In this document: in pieces, positions 7,786-16,115 of the stretch | How positions within the stretch are numbered: the first letter of the stretch is position 1 | Layout: each line of letters begins with the position of its first letter | From: Clostridiaceae bacterium UBA4839 | GTDB taxonomy: Bacteria > Bacillota > Clostridia > Clostridiales > Caloramatoraceae | NCBI GenBank assembly: GCA_002400085.1 | Contig: DHEX01000124.1 | Span: 19,757-44,006 of the forward strand | Length of the DNA stretch: 24,250 nucleotides | Direction: 5' to 3' | Notes under the pieces: model-generated | What the model saw: only the letters and a program-made list of their open reading frames with translations | Database searches by the model: none | Told to the model about the DNA's origin: nothing | Translations under genes and position numbers: made by a program

Positions 7786-9714
7786 TTATTCAACTACTTG
7801 TATCTTATGCTCGCCACCTAAAAGAAACACTTCATTTTGTGAATAATTAGTAAAAATCTTCCCATCCATTAAAAAAGTTTTCCCTCTAGTATTTGTTTCC
7901 CAAATAAAATCCTTTTTAGCACTATATTTATAAACTCCTTCTCCTTCCTTTCCAAATTTAACATCAGAAACCCTAGTATAAGGTGCAAAATACATATCAT
8001 CTTCCTCTATAGTATTAAGTCCATAAATTATAATGTTGTCAGTATATTTTGATGCATAATTCATAAGCTCATAAAGCTCTATCCCTCTTTGCTTTTTATA
8101 AGGATAATCATTATTCATTCTATTTACCACATTTATATCAATATTGAGTTTCCCTTTTTCACCAATTATCTTTCTATAATTTTCGCCTATAGTTTTATAT
8201 CTAATAGGTCCAAGATTCCAAAGGGTAAAAGGATCCTCTACCTGAAAAGCAAAGTCATACTTCTTTTGAAGCTTTGAAAGTTCCATTATATCTACGCCAA
8301 TATCCTCTCTCATTCTTTTCTCCGTTAAACTGTCTATAACGGTTACACTACTTTCAATATACGGTTTACTTTTTTTTATTTCTTCAATGCCCTTCAATAT
8401 TCCCTCATGAATATTATTGATAAGTGCCACCCTGTACTCAATAATATCCTTTTTCATCTTATCATTTCTCATCCAATAATATTTTGAACCTATATTAAAA
8501 GCAGAAAGAGGGTCCACTCCATATTTCTGCTTAAATCCCTCCCTAAAAGATTCATGCATAGGTGTAAACCTCATAGGCAAAATAAATCCTGCATTTGGAG
8601 TTTCAAAATAAATTTCCGCAATATCCACTCCATCAAAATTAAGAGCTTTAACTGATTTTTGCATTATTTTAATTACTTCCCTTAAACAGTTCTCATCCTC
8701 AAGTGCCATAAGCTTTCTCCAATCAATAGAAGCATCCCTTTCTAATGCAGTTTTTTCTCTCCACTTTGGATGCTCATCCCAAAACTTTTGACTTACCATA
8801 GGAAATTCAAACCATGCATAGACCTTTATTCCTTTTTTATGAAGCTCTTCAATAAGCTTTGAAAAATAATCATAATAATCTTCAATAGGATACCACATAC
8901 TTATATTCGCCTGACTAAAGCCGCAGCTTTTCACCCTTTCCGCAACTTTTTCAGGACTTTCACTGTAATGATATCCTATATCCACATATACTGCTCCGCT
9001 ATCTCTCTTTACATTGGGTTTTATTCCAAAATCATCTCTAACAGCTTCAAGTAAAAATGGAAAATAATCAAACCCAAAACCACTCTCTGGAGCTAAGTCT
9101 ATAGCTGAAAAAATAAAACCGCCTTTATTAAATGGCGAATACACTATAAAAGGTTTTTCCTTATTGCTCACATAACCTAAGGTTTTAAACTTATTATCAT
9201 TATTAAACCCAAAACCTTCAGCTTTGTTTTTAAATCTAATATTAATGCCAGGATGAGAAGCCCACCTATATCCGCTTATTTGAATCTTCTCCCCATAAAA
9301 ATCCATCCCAAGCTTTTGGCTTAAGCTGCTTTTCCCAGAGGTTATAAGATGCCCTCCGTCTTTTGTCCAATTTATTATATAATCCTCACTCTCCTTATCT
9401 AATTTAAGAGCTTCCTCAAAAGGCACAACAAGCACTTTAACATCCCTATAGCTTTCTTTCAGCTTAATAAGTCCATCCTTAACCACAGTAAATCCTACAC
9501 TTTTAAACATTGAGCCAATAGATTCATATTCACCTTCAGGCTCACTTAATATAAGGACCCCTGTCATTATTCCATTAAAATCATTATCAAAACTACAAGT
9601 TTCTTTAGCAGAATCAATATTTGTCACTTTTTTTTCTTTTAAATTGCAGTATATAAGTAAAGAAAAGATTATTACAGTAAGAGCAGCACATAAATAAGTA
9701 TATTTTTTTTTCAT
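7786..9714 (-). CDS. Exported TIM-barrel glycosidase-like protein
   Basis: A 642-aa protein with one N-terminal hydrophobic segment (about 6-23), so membrane-anchored or secreted. Residues about 50-235 look like a GATase1/DUF4350-like alpha/beta domain (GVLILSEPEGEY, then VLVVPFEEALKL and TKDGGHLITSG). Residues about 240-560 resemble a TIM-barrel hydrolase of the putative glycosyl hydrolase (GHL/GH114-like) group: VYVDIGYHYSES, then GIKVYAWFEFPMVS, then FDGVDIAEIYFE with candidate acids Asp361, Asp364 and Glu367. A small beta-rich end follows. Such proteins are proposed to act on cell-surface polysaccharide, but no substrate can be read here. An upstream in-frame GTG at 9723 exists; the ATG at 9714 is preferred because GGGTGA lies about 6 nt before it. 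It is flanked by a lipoprotein and a MATE gene on the same strand, with gaps that argue against a tight operon. Confidence 0.8.
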   Translation of the reverse strand: MKKKYTYLCAALTVIIFSLLIYCNLKEKKVTNIDSAKETCSFDNDFNGIMTGVLILSEPEGEYESIGSMFKSVGFTVVKDGLIKLKESYRDVKVLVVPFEEALKLDKESEDYIINWTKDGGHLITSGKSSLSQKLGMDFYGEKIQISGYRWASHPGINIRFKNKAEGFGFNNDNKFKTLGYVSNKEKPFIVYSPFNKGGFIFSAIDLAPESGFGFDYFPFLLEAVRDDFGIKPNVKRDSGAVYVDIGYHYSESPEKVAERVKSCGFSQANISMWYPIEDYYDYFSKLIEELHKKGIKVYAWFEFPMVSQKFWDEHPKWREKTALERDASIDWRKLMALEDENCLREVIKIMQKSVKALNFDGVDIAEIYFETPNAGFILPMRFTPMHESFREGFKQKYGVDPLSAFNIGSKYYWMRNDKMKKDIIEYRVALINNIHEGILKGIEEIKKSKPYIESSVTVIDSLTEKRMREDIGVDIMELSKLQKKYDFAFQVEDPFTLWNLGPIRYKTIGENYRKIIGEKGKLNIDINVVNRMNNDYPYKKQRGIELYELMNYASKYTDNIIIYGLNTIEEDDMYFAPYTRVSDVKFGKEGEGVYKYSAKKDFIWETNTRGKTFLMDGKIFTNYSQNEVFLLGGEHKIQVVE

Positions 9715-9789
9715 TAAAATCACCCAAACTTTAAAATACTCTTTTCAATATTATTGCAATTTTTTACTATAAATAATCATCAAGCGTTA

Positions 9790-9932
9790 GGGACAGTTAA
9801 GAAGTAAATTGATATTTAAAAAACTGAGGGACGGTTAATGACTATTTTTTATATCATAAAATCATTAACCGTCCCTAAATGCCAAATGCCAAATGCCAAA
9901 TGCACCAAATGCAAAAAGTTCTCAACTGTCCC
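9790..9932. repeat. Nested palindromic repeats, GGGACAGTTAAG family
   Basis: An outer half-site GGGACAGTTAAG (9790-9801) faces CTCAACTGTCCC (9921-9932). Nested inside is a perfect 15-bp inverted repeat (9827-9841 with 9862-9876) with a 20-nt loop. The same core recurs at 11.4, 16.1-16.5 and 21.5-21.7 kb. The stretch 9715-9978 holds no gene. Confidence 0.8.
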
Positions 9933-9955
9933 TAAATGCTAAATGCCTAAATGCA
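9877..9955. repeat. Tandem AAATGCC heptamers
   Basis: AAATGCC occurs three times in exact tandem (9877-9897), followed by AAATGCA at 9898-9904 and 9907-9913. After the repeat half-site come AAATGCT, AAATGCC and AAATGCA (9934-9955). Copy number of such short tandem repeats can change by slippage. Confidence 0.85.
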
Positions 9956-9960
9956 GTGTA

Positions 9961-9989
9961 AAAAAAGCAGGGGCAAAATTATTGTCCCC
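9961..9989 (-). terminator. Terminator overlapping the end of the MATE gene
   Basis: On the minus strand GGGGACAA (9989-9982) pairs with TTGCCCC (9976-9970), one A bulged, and is followed by TGCTTTTTTT. The stop codon of the MATE gene (9981-9979) lies in the loop and the last codons form the stem. T5 also follows on the plus strand. Confidence 0.8.
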
Positions 9990-11307
9990 ACTTTTTACTT
10001 TTATGCTTAAATGTAATAATCATAGCTACCCCATCAAAGGCCCACTGAATAGAAGTTACAACCCATACATACTGAACTGGAAGCTTCCAAACATATATAA
10101 CTAAATACATAAGAGGTATCCTAATTATCCAGCTTGATATAAGTGAAATTAAAAATGGAGTTTTAGTATCCCCCGCTCCTTTTAAGGCACCGCCAAGTAC
10201 CATGGATACTCCCATAAATGGCTGTTCAATGGATGCAATCATAAGACAAGCTGTTCCAAGTTTTATTGTATCTGCTTCCTTAATAAAAATAGTTATAAGC
10301 TGTCTTGGAATAAGCAAAAAGAGTATTGAGCAAAAACACATTAAAAGTGTTCCATAAATCATTGAAATATAAGCATATTCTCTTGCATTTTTAAAATCTT
10401 TTGCTCCAATTCTCTGCCCAACAAGAGCTGTTGCAGCCACACCAAATCCCCAGCCCGGCATAAAGGAAACAGATTCAATAGTTGTAGTTATTTGATTTGC
10501 AGAAAAAGCAGTTTCTCCCATATGCATTATAAAGGATAATGTCACAAGTCTACTAATACTAAAAGCTCCCTCTTGAGATCCAGAAGGCACAGATAAATTA
10601 ACTAGTTTTGATATATATTTCTTTTTAAATTCCTTCATAAAATCAAATTTTAACTTGAACTTCGAAAATTTAATATAATAAACTAAAAGAAAAATAAATC
10701 CAGCAAAATAAGATGTTGACGTTGCAATAGCAGAACCTACTATTCCAAATTCTTTAGCTCCTAATTTTCCAAAAATAAGTATGTCATCAAGAGCTATGGT
10801 AATTATGTTTATAATAACTGAAACTGCAAAAGGTATTACTGTATTTCCTGTTCCTCTAAGGCCAGCATTAAGCATATTGCAAAGCATATTAAAAAATGTG
10901 CCTACAGAAACAACTCTTAAAAATTTAGCCCCATAATATAGGACATCCCCTTTTGCTCCAAAAACTTTCAATATAGTATGCGGAAAAAATCCAAAAATGC
11001 AGGATATTATAAATGCAATTATTGTCCCTAATAAAAATCCCTGGCTTAAATAATTTTCAGCTTCATCTTTCTTGTTTGCTCCCATGCTGTTTGCAACTGT
11101 AGTTGTTATTCCTACACTTATTCCTACTGCAATGAAAATATTTACTGCTGTATAAACTATCTCTGAGCTAAATCCTACAGCTGAAACTGCAATTTTCCCC
11201 CCATAATTTCCAACAAACATAGTATCTATAACCCATACCATCATGTATAAAAACATTTCTCCAACGGCAGGAAATGCTATTTTAAGTACTTTATTTGATT
11301 TTGACAA
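9979..11307 (-). CDS. MATE-family multidrug/metabolite exporter
   Basis: A 442-aa inner-membrane cation-coupled antiporter of the MATE (NorM/DinF-like) family, with about 12 hydrophobic segments in two homologous halves. Family features include IAFPAVGEMFLYMMVWVIDTMFVGNYG at its start (helix 1, split here as residues about 9-35), SVGITTTVANSMGA, GLRGTGNTVIPF, and in the second half GVAATALVGQRIGA and GGALKGAGDTKTPF. The paired loops GLRGTGNT and ALKGAGDT mark the repeat. Length is normal. An ATG at 11337 opens the frame, but AAGGGGGG lies 7 nt before a TTG at 11307, the same spacing as in pepC, so the TTG start is preferred. The transported substrate cannot be read from the sequence. The SD lies inside an inverted repeat (11316-11351). 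Confidence 0.93.
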   Translation of the reverse strand: MSKSNKVLKIAFPAVGEMFLYMMVWVIDTMFVGNYGGKIAVSAVGFSSEIVYTAVNIFIAVGISVGITTTVANSMGANKKDEAENYLSQGFLLGTIIAFIISCIFGFFPHTILKVFGAKGDVLYYGAKFLRVVSVGTFFNMLCNMLNAGLRGTGNTVIPFAVSVIINIITIALDDILIFGKLGAKEFGIVGSAIATSTSYFAGFIFLLVYYIKFSKFKLKFDFMKEFKKKYISKLVNLSVPSGSQEGAFSISRLVTLSFIMHMGETAFSANQITTTIESVSFMPGWGFGVAATALVGQRIGAKDFKNAREYAYISMIYGTLLMCFCSILFLLIPRQLITIFIKEADTIKLGTACLMIASIEQPFMGVSMVLGGALKGAGDTKTPFLISLISSWIIRIPLMYLVIYVWKLPVQYVWVVTSIQWAFDGVAMIITFKHKSKKWGQ

Positions 11308-11315
11308 GCAAATGC

Positions 11316-11351
11316 CCCCCTTTCCACTTTTTAGCATATCATGAAAGGGGG
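11316..11351 (-). promoter_or_regulatory. 9-bp inverted repeat covering the MATE ribosome binding site
   Basis: CCCCCTTTC (minus strand, from 11351-11343 read as its complement pair) and GAAAGGGGG (11324-11316) form a 9-bp stem with an 18-nt loop. The 3' arm is the SD of the TTG start, so the folded RNA would hide it. A possible promoter, TTGAAA (11362-11357) N18 TATGCT (11338-11333), would start transcription inside the loop and remove the 5' arm. The effect therefore depends on which promoter is used. Confidence 0.45.
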
Positions 11352-11424
11352 TATTTTTTCAACCAGTAGTTATAACATACCACGGCTGGCACTTGTTACA
11401 GCTTTACACAGCTTTGCATAACCT

Positions 11425-11569
11425 GGGACATTTAAGAACTCTTTGTTTAGACTTAGGGACGGTTAAGAACTATCTTTTATGTTCAAAAATCCTTAACCAT
11501 CCCTTATAACCTTATAACTTATAAGTTCTTAACCGTATATATAATTCTAAATAGTTCTTAACCGTCACC
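11425..11569. repeat. Cluster of GGGACAGTTAAG-family repeats
   Basis: The 405-bp stretch 11308-11712 has no gene. It carries AGGGACGGTTAAG (11455-11467) facing CTTAACCATCCCT (11492-11504, one mismatch), a diverged half-site GGGACATTTAAGAAC (11425-11439) and two half-sites GTTCTTAACCGT (11525-11536 and 11554-11565). Confidence 0.75.
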
Positions 11570-11593
11570 ATAATGTAATGTAACGTGCAAAAA

Positions 11594-11653
11594 ATGCTCC
11601 CTCCCAAGCAAACAAGTTTTTATTATTTCACTTGTGTACCTAGAAGGGAGCAT
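11594..11653 (-). terminator. Terminator of the M42 peptidase operon
   Basis: On the minus strand ATGCTCCCT (11653-11645) pairs with AGGGAGCAT (11602-11594), with an inner ACAAGT/ACTTGT stem (11635-11630 with 11617-11612). The outer stem is followed by TTTTTTGC. It lies 59 bp past the last M42 stop codon. Confidence 0.8.
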
Positions 11654-11712
11654 ATCAAATCCAATAACCATCCCTATTTATAAATCGAAACTATGCTGAT
11701 TTTAAGAACTTT

Positions 11713-12699
11713 TTACTTTTCCCATTCTTCTAATGTTTTAGTTAAAAGACTGATTACAGCCTCCACATCCTTCATATCTACAAGCTCCTCTGGAGTATGA
11801 ACATATCTTGATGGGATTGAAATAGCCCCAGTTAAAACTCCCGTTTTTGAGACATGAATTTCAGATCCATCTGTAGCTCCGCCAACTAATATCTCATACT
11901 GGTGCTTTATTCCATACTTCTCTGCAGTTTCTTCTAAAAACTTTTTAATAAAGGGGTGGCATATCATTCCGCCGTCCTTTACCTTAATTGCAGCACCGTC
12001 CCCCATCTTAACAGCCATTGCATTGCAATTTGGGGTATCGCCTGTGTCTGTTACATCAATAACAACTGCCATATCCGGTTCTATTGCAAATGCAGATGTA
12101 GCTGCACCGCTTGTATATGTTTCCTCCTGAACTGTAAAAGTAAAATAAACGTCTGACTTGTTATCTTTTAACCTCTTTGCTGCCTCAATTAAAATGTAAC
12201 ATCCTATTCTGTCATCTAAAGCTCCAGAGTAAACCCTGTCTCCTACCAACTTAAAAAAGGATTTAAATACTGCGAAGTCCCCAATTCTAACTTTGCTTTC
12301 TGCCTCTTCCTTTGAGCATGCTCCAATATCAATATAAAGATCTTTAAGCTTTAAGTCCTTAATTTCTTTTTTATCCTCTTTAGAAACTATCCCAGTTACT
12401 CCATTTTTAAATCTCACTATATGATATAAAATAGCATGAGGGTCTACCCAGCCTACATTTGTAAACCTTAAATATCCTTCTTTTTCAATGTAGCTTACCA
12501 TAACTCCAATTTGATCCATATGGGCGGAGGTCATTATTTTTTTGCTTGTCTTTCCTTTTTTAAGGGCAATTATGTTCCCAAGCCTATCCCTTTTTATTTC
12601 ATCCACATAAGGTTTGATTTCATCAATTATTATGTCTGCCACTTCATCCTCATAACCTGAAGGTCCAAAAGCAGCTGTAAGCTTATTTAGAAGCTCCAT
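11713..12699 (-). CDS. M42 family metallo-aminopeptidase (third of three)
   Basis: A 328-aa cytosolic dinuclear-metal aminopeptidase of family M42 (glutamyl/deblocking aminopeptidase, FrvX/CelM/TET type), a family that builds 12-subunit tetrahedral particles trimming peptides. Metal and catalytic residues are in place: His60 (SAHMDQIG), Asp162 (ALDDRIG), Glu192/Glu193 (QEETYTSGA), Asp215 (VVIDVTDTGD) and His301 (YVHTPEEL). It carries the Asp form of the fourth ligand, unlike the middle gene. Its ATG overlaps the stop of the middle gene by one base (TAATG), a translational-coupling arrangement, and the SD GAAGGGGG lies within the end of that gene. It is the last gene of the operon. Confidence 0.94.
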   Translation of the reverse strand: MELLNKLTAAFGPSGYEDEVADIIIDEIKPYVDEIKRDRLGNIIALKKGKTSKKIMTSAHMDQIGVMVSYIEKEGYLRFTNVGWVDPHAILYHIVRFKNGVTGIVSKEDKKEIKDLKLKDLYIDIGACSKEEAESKVRIGDFAVFKSFFKLVGDRVYSGALDDRIGCYILIEAAKRLKDNKSDVYFTFTVQEETYTSGAATSAFAIEPDMAVVIDVTDTGDTPNCNAMAVKMGDGAAIKVKDGGMICHPFIKKFLEETAEKYGIKHQYEILVGGATDGSEIHVSKTGVLTGAISIPSRYVHTPEELVDMKDVEAVISLLTKTLEEWEK

Positions 12700-13712
12700 T
12701 AAAATTCCCCCTTCTCAATATTTTTTAGTACCAGCTTTATTAGTTTAAGCGTATTTTCAAAATCTTTCTTTTTAATCATAGATATAGGTGAGTGAATATA
12801 TCTTGTTGGTACAGAAATTGTGCATGTTAAACAGCCTTCCCTAGCCCTGCTGATTCTCCCAGCATCATTTCCGCCAACAATTCCTCTTCTAAATTGATAA
12901 GGTATTTTATTTTCCTCTGCTGTATTTATTATCATTTTCAAAAGCTTCCCGCTTGCCGAAGAAGTTCTGTCCATAAGAGATATTGCAGGACCATCTCCTA
13001 ATGTTGTTACAAAATCCTTTTCATCCTTTGCAATATCTGCACAGGTTGTCCCCTCAATAGCTATTGCCACATCCGGCTTTATTCTATATGCAGCAACCCC
13101 TGCTCCACGGGATCCTACTTCCTCTTGAGCTGTAAAAGCCCCATATAAATCAAAATCATAATCATCTTTTAATAATTTTGTTAAAAGAAAGCATCCTATC
13201 CTGTCATCAAGCGCCTTTGCTTTTATTGTTTCGCCAAGGTCTATATATTCACTTTCAAAAGCTGCAAAATCTCCAAGTTTTACATACTTTTCTGCCTCTT
13301 CCTTTGAAGTAGCGCCAATATCTATAAAAAGATCCTTTTTAGGAATAGGCTTTCCCCTTTCTTCTCTGTCTTGAAGATGAATAGGTTTTACACCTATAAC
13401 CCCTAATAAATTATTTTTTACAAATACTACTCTTTTTGAAACAAGGATTCTTGGGTCAATCCCTCCAACAGTTCCGAACTTGATCCTTCCATCCTTGCAA
13501 ATGGATGTAACAATAAATCCAACTTCGTCCATATGAGCAGCTATCATAACCCTTTTCCCGCTGCCCTTCTTATGAACCATTAAATTTCCCATACTGTCAA
13601 CAACTATATCCCCGAAGTTTTGAACCTTTGACTTTATAACATCTCTTATGTTTCCTTCGCATCCAGAAGGTGATAGTGCATCTGTATATTCTTTTAGCAC
13701 ATCATAGTTCAT
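12699..13712 (-). CDS. M42 family metallo-aminopeptidase (second of three)
   Basis: A 337-aa M42 peptidase. Ligand and catalytic positions: His60 (AAHMDEVG), Asp169 (ALDDRIG), Glu197/Glu198 (QEEVGSRGA), Glu220 (AIEGTTCAD) and His307 (YIHSPISM). The Glu at position 220 is the form seen in many FrvX/CelM-type members, whereas both neighbours have Asp there, so specificity or metal preference may differ. An in-frame ATG at 13724 exists; the ATG at 13712 has GGTGAT about 6 nt upstream and gives the usual N-terminus, overlapping the first M42 gene by 11 bp. The two boundaries indicate one mRNA with coupled translation. Confidence 0.93.
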   Translation of the reverse strand: MNYDVLKEYTDALSPSGCEGNIRDVIKSKVQNFGDIVVDSMGNLMVHKKGSGKRVMIAAHMDEVGFIVTSICKDGRIKFGTVGGIDPRILVSKRVVFVKNNLLGVIGVKPIHLQDREERGKPIPKKDLFIDIGATSKEEAEKYVKLGDFAAFESEYIDLGETIKAKALDDRIGCFLLTKLLKDDYDFDLYGAFTAQEEVGSRGAGVAAYRIKPDVAIAIEGTTCADIAKDEKDFVTTLGDGPAISLMDRTSSASGKLLKMIINTAEENKIPYQFRRGIVGGNDAGRISRAREGCLTCTISVPTRYIHSPISMIKKKDFENTLKLIKLVLKNIEKGEF

Positions 13713-14745
13713 AAGAATCACCATCCTTTATTTCAGATATAAACTGCGCTAGAAGCTTCCCTGCAGTTTTTACATCCCTGTAATCTATAACTTCAGTTGA
13801 AGTGTGCATATATTTAAGAGGTAAAGAAATTAAAAGCGTAGGAACACCTTCCCTTTGTATTTGCATTTCCCAAGCATCTGTCCCAGTTGCTCCAGGAGAT
13901 ACACTTATAGAATGAGGAATATTATTTTCCTTTGCAACTTCAATAAGCTTTTCAGTAAGCTTAGGATGAAGATTAGGGCCTACATAAATCGGAATACCCT
14001 TTCCGCAATCTCCATCTACATCATCATCATCTAAATATGTATCTCCAAAAGTGACATCAACGGCAATTCCAATTTGAGGATTGATTTTGTAGGTGCTTGT
14101 ACTTACTCCTCCACATCCTGTTTCCTCCATTACAGAGGATACAAAATATACATCAGCATAATGGTTCATTTTTTGAAGTTCCCTTGCGCATTCATAAAGA
14201 ATGGCAATTCCTGATCTATCATCTAAAGCCTTTCCTGTCATAAAATTCCCTAAAAGATTTTTTGCTTCTCTTTTAATAGTGATAAAATCTCCTATGGTTA
14301 TCAGCTTTAAAACTTCATCTTTATCAAGCCCTGTATCTATAACCATATCCTCAATTTTAACAGCTTTTTTCATATCATCACTGCTTAAAACATGAGGAGG
14401 CTTGGCTCCAATGACACCATATACATCCTTTTTACCATGAATTATAACTTCCTGAGCTGGTAATGTTTTAGGATCTATTCCTGCAACCTCATTAAAATGT
14501 ATAAAACCTCTTTCGTCAATTCCAGTAACTAAAAGTCCTACTTCATCAGCATGGGCTGCAATCATTATCTTAAACTTTCCATCAGAGCTTCCCTTTTTAT
14601 GTGCAATAAAATCTCCAAGATTGCCCTCATCTATGTCATCTACGTAATCTTTAAATGCATCACTTAATGTATTCTTTAAAAGATACTCACTGCCTGATAC
14701 TGCATTTAAATTGCTTAATTTAAAAAGCAGTTCTTTCCCATCCAT
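13702..14745 (-). CDS. M42 family metallo-aminopeptidase (first of three)
   Basis: A 347-aa M42 peptidase and first gene of the operon. Conserved residues: His65 (AAHADEVG), Asp175 (ALDDRSG), Glu207/Glu208 (MEETGCGG), Asp230 (AVDVTFGD) and His314 (YMHTSTEV). It differs from the other two by an acidic insert after the fourth ligand (LDDDDVDGDCGKG, about 238-250), which lies near the peptide-binding region in family structures. The frame opens at a TTG (14766), but that codon lies upstream of the SD; ATG 14745 sits 5 nt behind AAGGAGGG and is chosen. It is divergent from nagA. Confidence 0.93.
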   Translation of the reverse strand: MDGKELLFKLSNLNAVSGSEYLLKNTLSDAFKDYVDDIDEGNLGDFIAHKKGSSDGKFKIMIAAHADEVGLLVTGIDERGFIHFNEVAGIDPKTLPAQEVIIHGKKDVYGVIGAKPPHVLSSDDMKKAVKIEDMVIDTGLDKDEVLKLITIGDFITIKREAKNLLGNFMTGKALDDRSGIAILYECARELQKMNHYADVYFVSSVMEETGCGGVSTSTYKINPQIGIAVDVTFGDTYLDDDDVDGDCGKGIPIYVGPNLHPKLTEKLIEVAKENNIPHSISVSPGATGTDAWEMQIQREGVPTLLISLPLKYMHTSTEVIDYRDVKTAGKLLAQFISEIKDGDSYEL

Positions 14746-14805
14746 AAAATCCCTCCTTCGTAACAACTTTATATAATTTAATTATATCACAAATAGCAGT
14801 GAAAG

Positions 14806-14827
14806 TGCCGCCACCCGGTATGCGGCA
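14806..14827. promoter_or_regulatory. GC-rich inverted repeat between M42 operon and nagA
   Basis: TGCCGC (14806-14811) and GCGGCA (14822-14827) with a 10-nt spacer stand out as GC-rich in an AT-rich divergent promoter region. It may be a regulator site or part of an RNA leader; nothing more can be said. Confidence 0.25.
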
Positions 14828-14851
14828 AGCTTAAATGTTGTCTAAAAATAG

Positions 14852-14880
14852 TTGTTAACTGTCCACAGGTTGTCTATAAT
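14852..14880 (+). promoter_or_regulatory. nagA: Predicted sigma-A promoter of nagA
   Basis: TTGTTA (14852-14857) and a consensus TATAAT (14875-14880) are exactly 17 nt apart. The -35 and the first bases of the spacer (GTTAACTGTCC) match the end of the dispersed GGGACAGTTAAC-type repeat, so a repeat end may supply part of the promoter. Confidence 0.7.
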
Positions 14881-14915
14881 AAACTTAAGTATATAATTTA
14901 TAGGAAGGTGTGCAT

Positions 14916-16091
14916 ATGAAAACTTTAATTAAAAATGCTAATGTAATAACCCCATATGAAATACAAGAAAATTCCAATGTTTTAATACAGGATGGAAAAA
15001 TTGAAGGTATTTTTTCAAATACTAAAGCATTTGATGAAAAAAATATCAATGTGATTGATGCTAAAGGAAAGTTTTTAGCTCCTGGTTTCATAGATGTCCA
15101 TAATCACGGAAATAATGGGCATGATGCTATGGAAGGAACATTTGAAGCCATTGATTCTATAGCAAGATTTCATATTAAAAATGGAGTTACAGGATTTTTG
15201 GCAACCACTATGACTGCTTCTATTCCTAAAACTAAAGCTGCAGCATCCTGCGCTTCTGACTATATGGAAAAATATAATGATAACTACTCTTATCCAAAGG
15301 CTCAAGTTCTTGGCATTTATTTTGAAGGGCCATATTTTTCAATGGAGAAAAAAGGTGCCCAGCCAGCAGAGTATATTAAAAACCCAACACCTGAAGAAAT
15401 TGATGAGCTTATTGAAGCTTCAAAAGGAAATGCAAAAGTAATTGCAATTGCACCAGAGCTAAATGGAGCAGTTGAATCTATAAGGCACATAAGGTCTAAA
15501 GGAATCACTGTATCTGCAGGTCATTCCAATGCTACTTATGATGAAACTATGCTTGGAATTGAAAATGGAGTAACAGAAGCTACTCATTTATATAATGGTA
15601 TGAGAAGCTTTACGCACAGAGATCCGGGAATAGTAGGTGCAGTTTTAACTGATGAAAGAATCCGCTGTGAAATGATTTGTGATGGAATTCATCTTCACAA
15701 GGCTGCTGTTAAAATGGCAATTAAGCTAAAAGGGAAGGATGGAATAATATTAATTTCTGATGCAATGATGGCTGCAGGTCTTAAGGATGGCAAATATGCA
15801 CTTGGGGGACAAGATGTTTATGTTAAGGGCGGTGCAGCAAGACTTAAAGACGGAACCTTGGCCGGCTCAACTTTAACTCTTAACAGAGCTGTTTATAACA
15901 TGATTCATCTTTATGGAGTACCACTTAAAGATGCAGTAAGGATGGCCTCCTTAAATCCCGCAAAAAATATTGGAATAGATGACCAAAAAGGAAGCATAGA
16001 GATAGGAAAAGATGCAGATCTTATTTTATTCGATAAAGATATCCAAGTTTCCTGTGCCATTGTAAATGGGAACATACTTTTTAATAAATAA
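14916..16091 (+). CDS. nagA: N-acetylglucosamine-6-phosphate deacetylase
   Basis: A 391-aa cytosolic amidohydrolase that converts N-acetylglucosamine-6-phosphate to glucosamine-6-phosphate and acetate, in amino-sugar and cell-wall recycling. Motifs in order: DVHNHG with His62/His64 (the HxH form, as in two-metal Bacillus-type enzymes), YFEGPYF with Glu137, AGHSNATYDE with His203, ATHLYNGM with His224, CDGIHLH, ISDAMMAAG with catalytic Asp282, and LAGSTLTL. Length is normal. GTG 14910 opens the frame, but ATG 14916 is better placed behind GGAAGG and gives the usual MKTLIKNA start. No nagB or PTS gene is next to it, so it appears monocistronic. Confidence 0.96.
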   Translation: MKTLIKNANVITPYEIQENSNVLIQDGKIEGIFSNTKAFDEKNINVIDAKGKFLAPGFIDVHNHGNNGHDAMEGTFEAIDSIARFHIKNGVTGFLATTMTASIPKTKAAASCASDYMEKYNDNYSYPKAQVLGIYFEGPYFSMEKKGAQPAEYIKNPTPEEIDELIEASKGNAKVIAIAPELNGAVESIRHIRSKGITVSAGHSNATYDETMLGIENGVTEATHLYNGMRSFTHRDPGIVGAVLTDERIRCEMICDGIHLHKAAVKMAIKLKGKDGIILISDAMMAAGLKDGKYALGGQDVYVKGGAARLKDGTLAGSTLTLNRAVYNMIHLYGVPLKDAVRMASLNPAKNIGIDDQKGSIEIGKDADLILFDKDIQVSCAIVNGNILFNK

Positions 16092-16115
16092 ACAAATATC
16101 AAAAATACAAAAATA

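Noticed and set aside
9877..9955. Short regular repeats as a CRISPR array
   Set aside because: The unit is only 7 bp in direct tandem with no spacers of constant length, and no cas gene is near.
14885..16102. Minus-strand open frames inside nagA
   Set aside because: nagA has all its active-site motifs in the plus frame; the antisense frames have no start signals or known domains.
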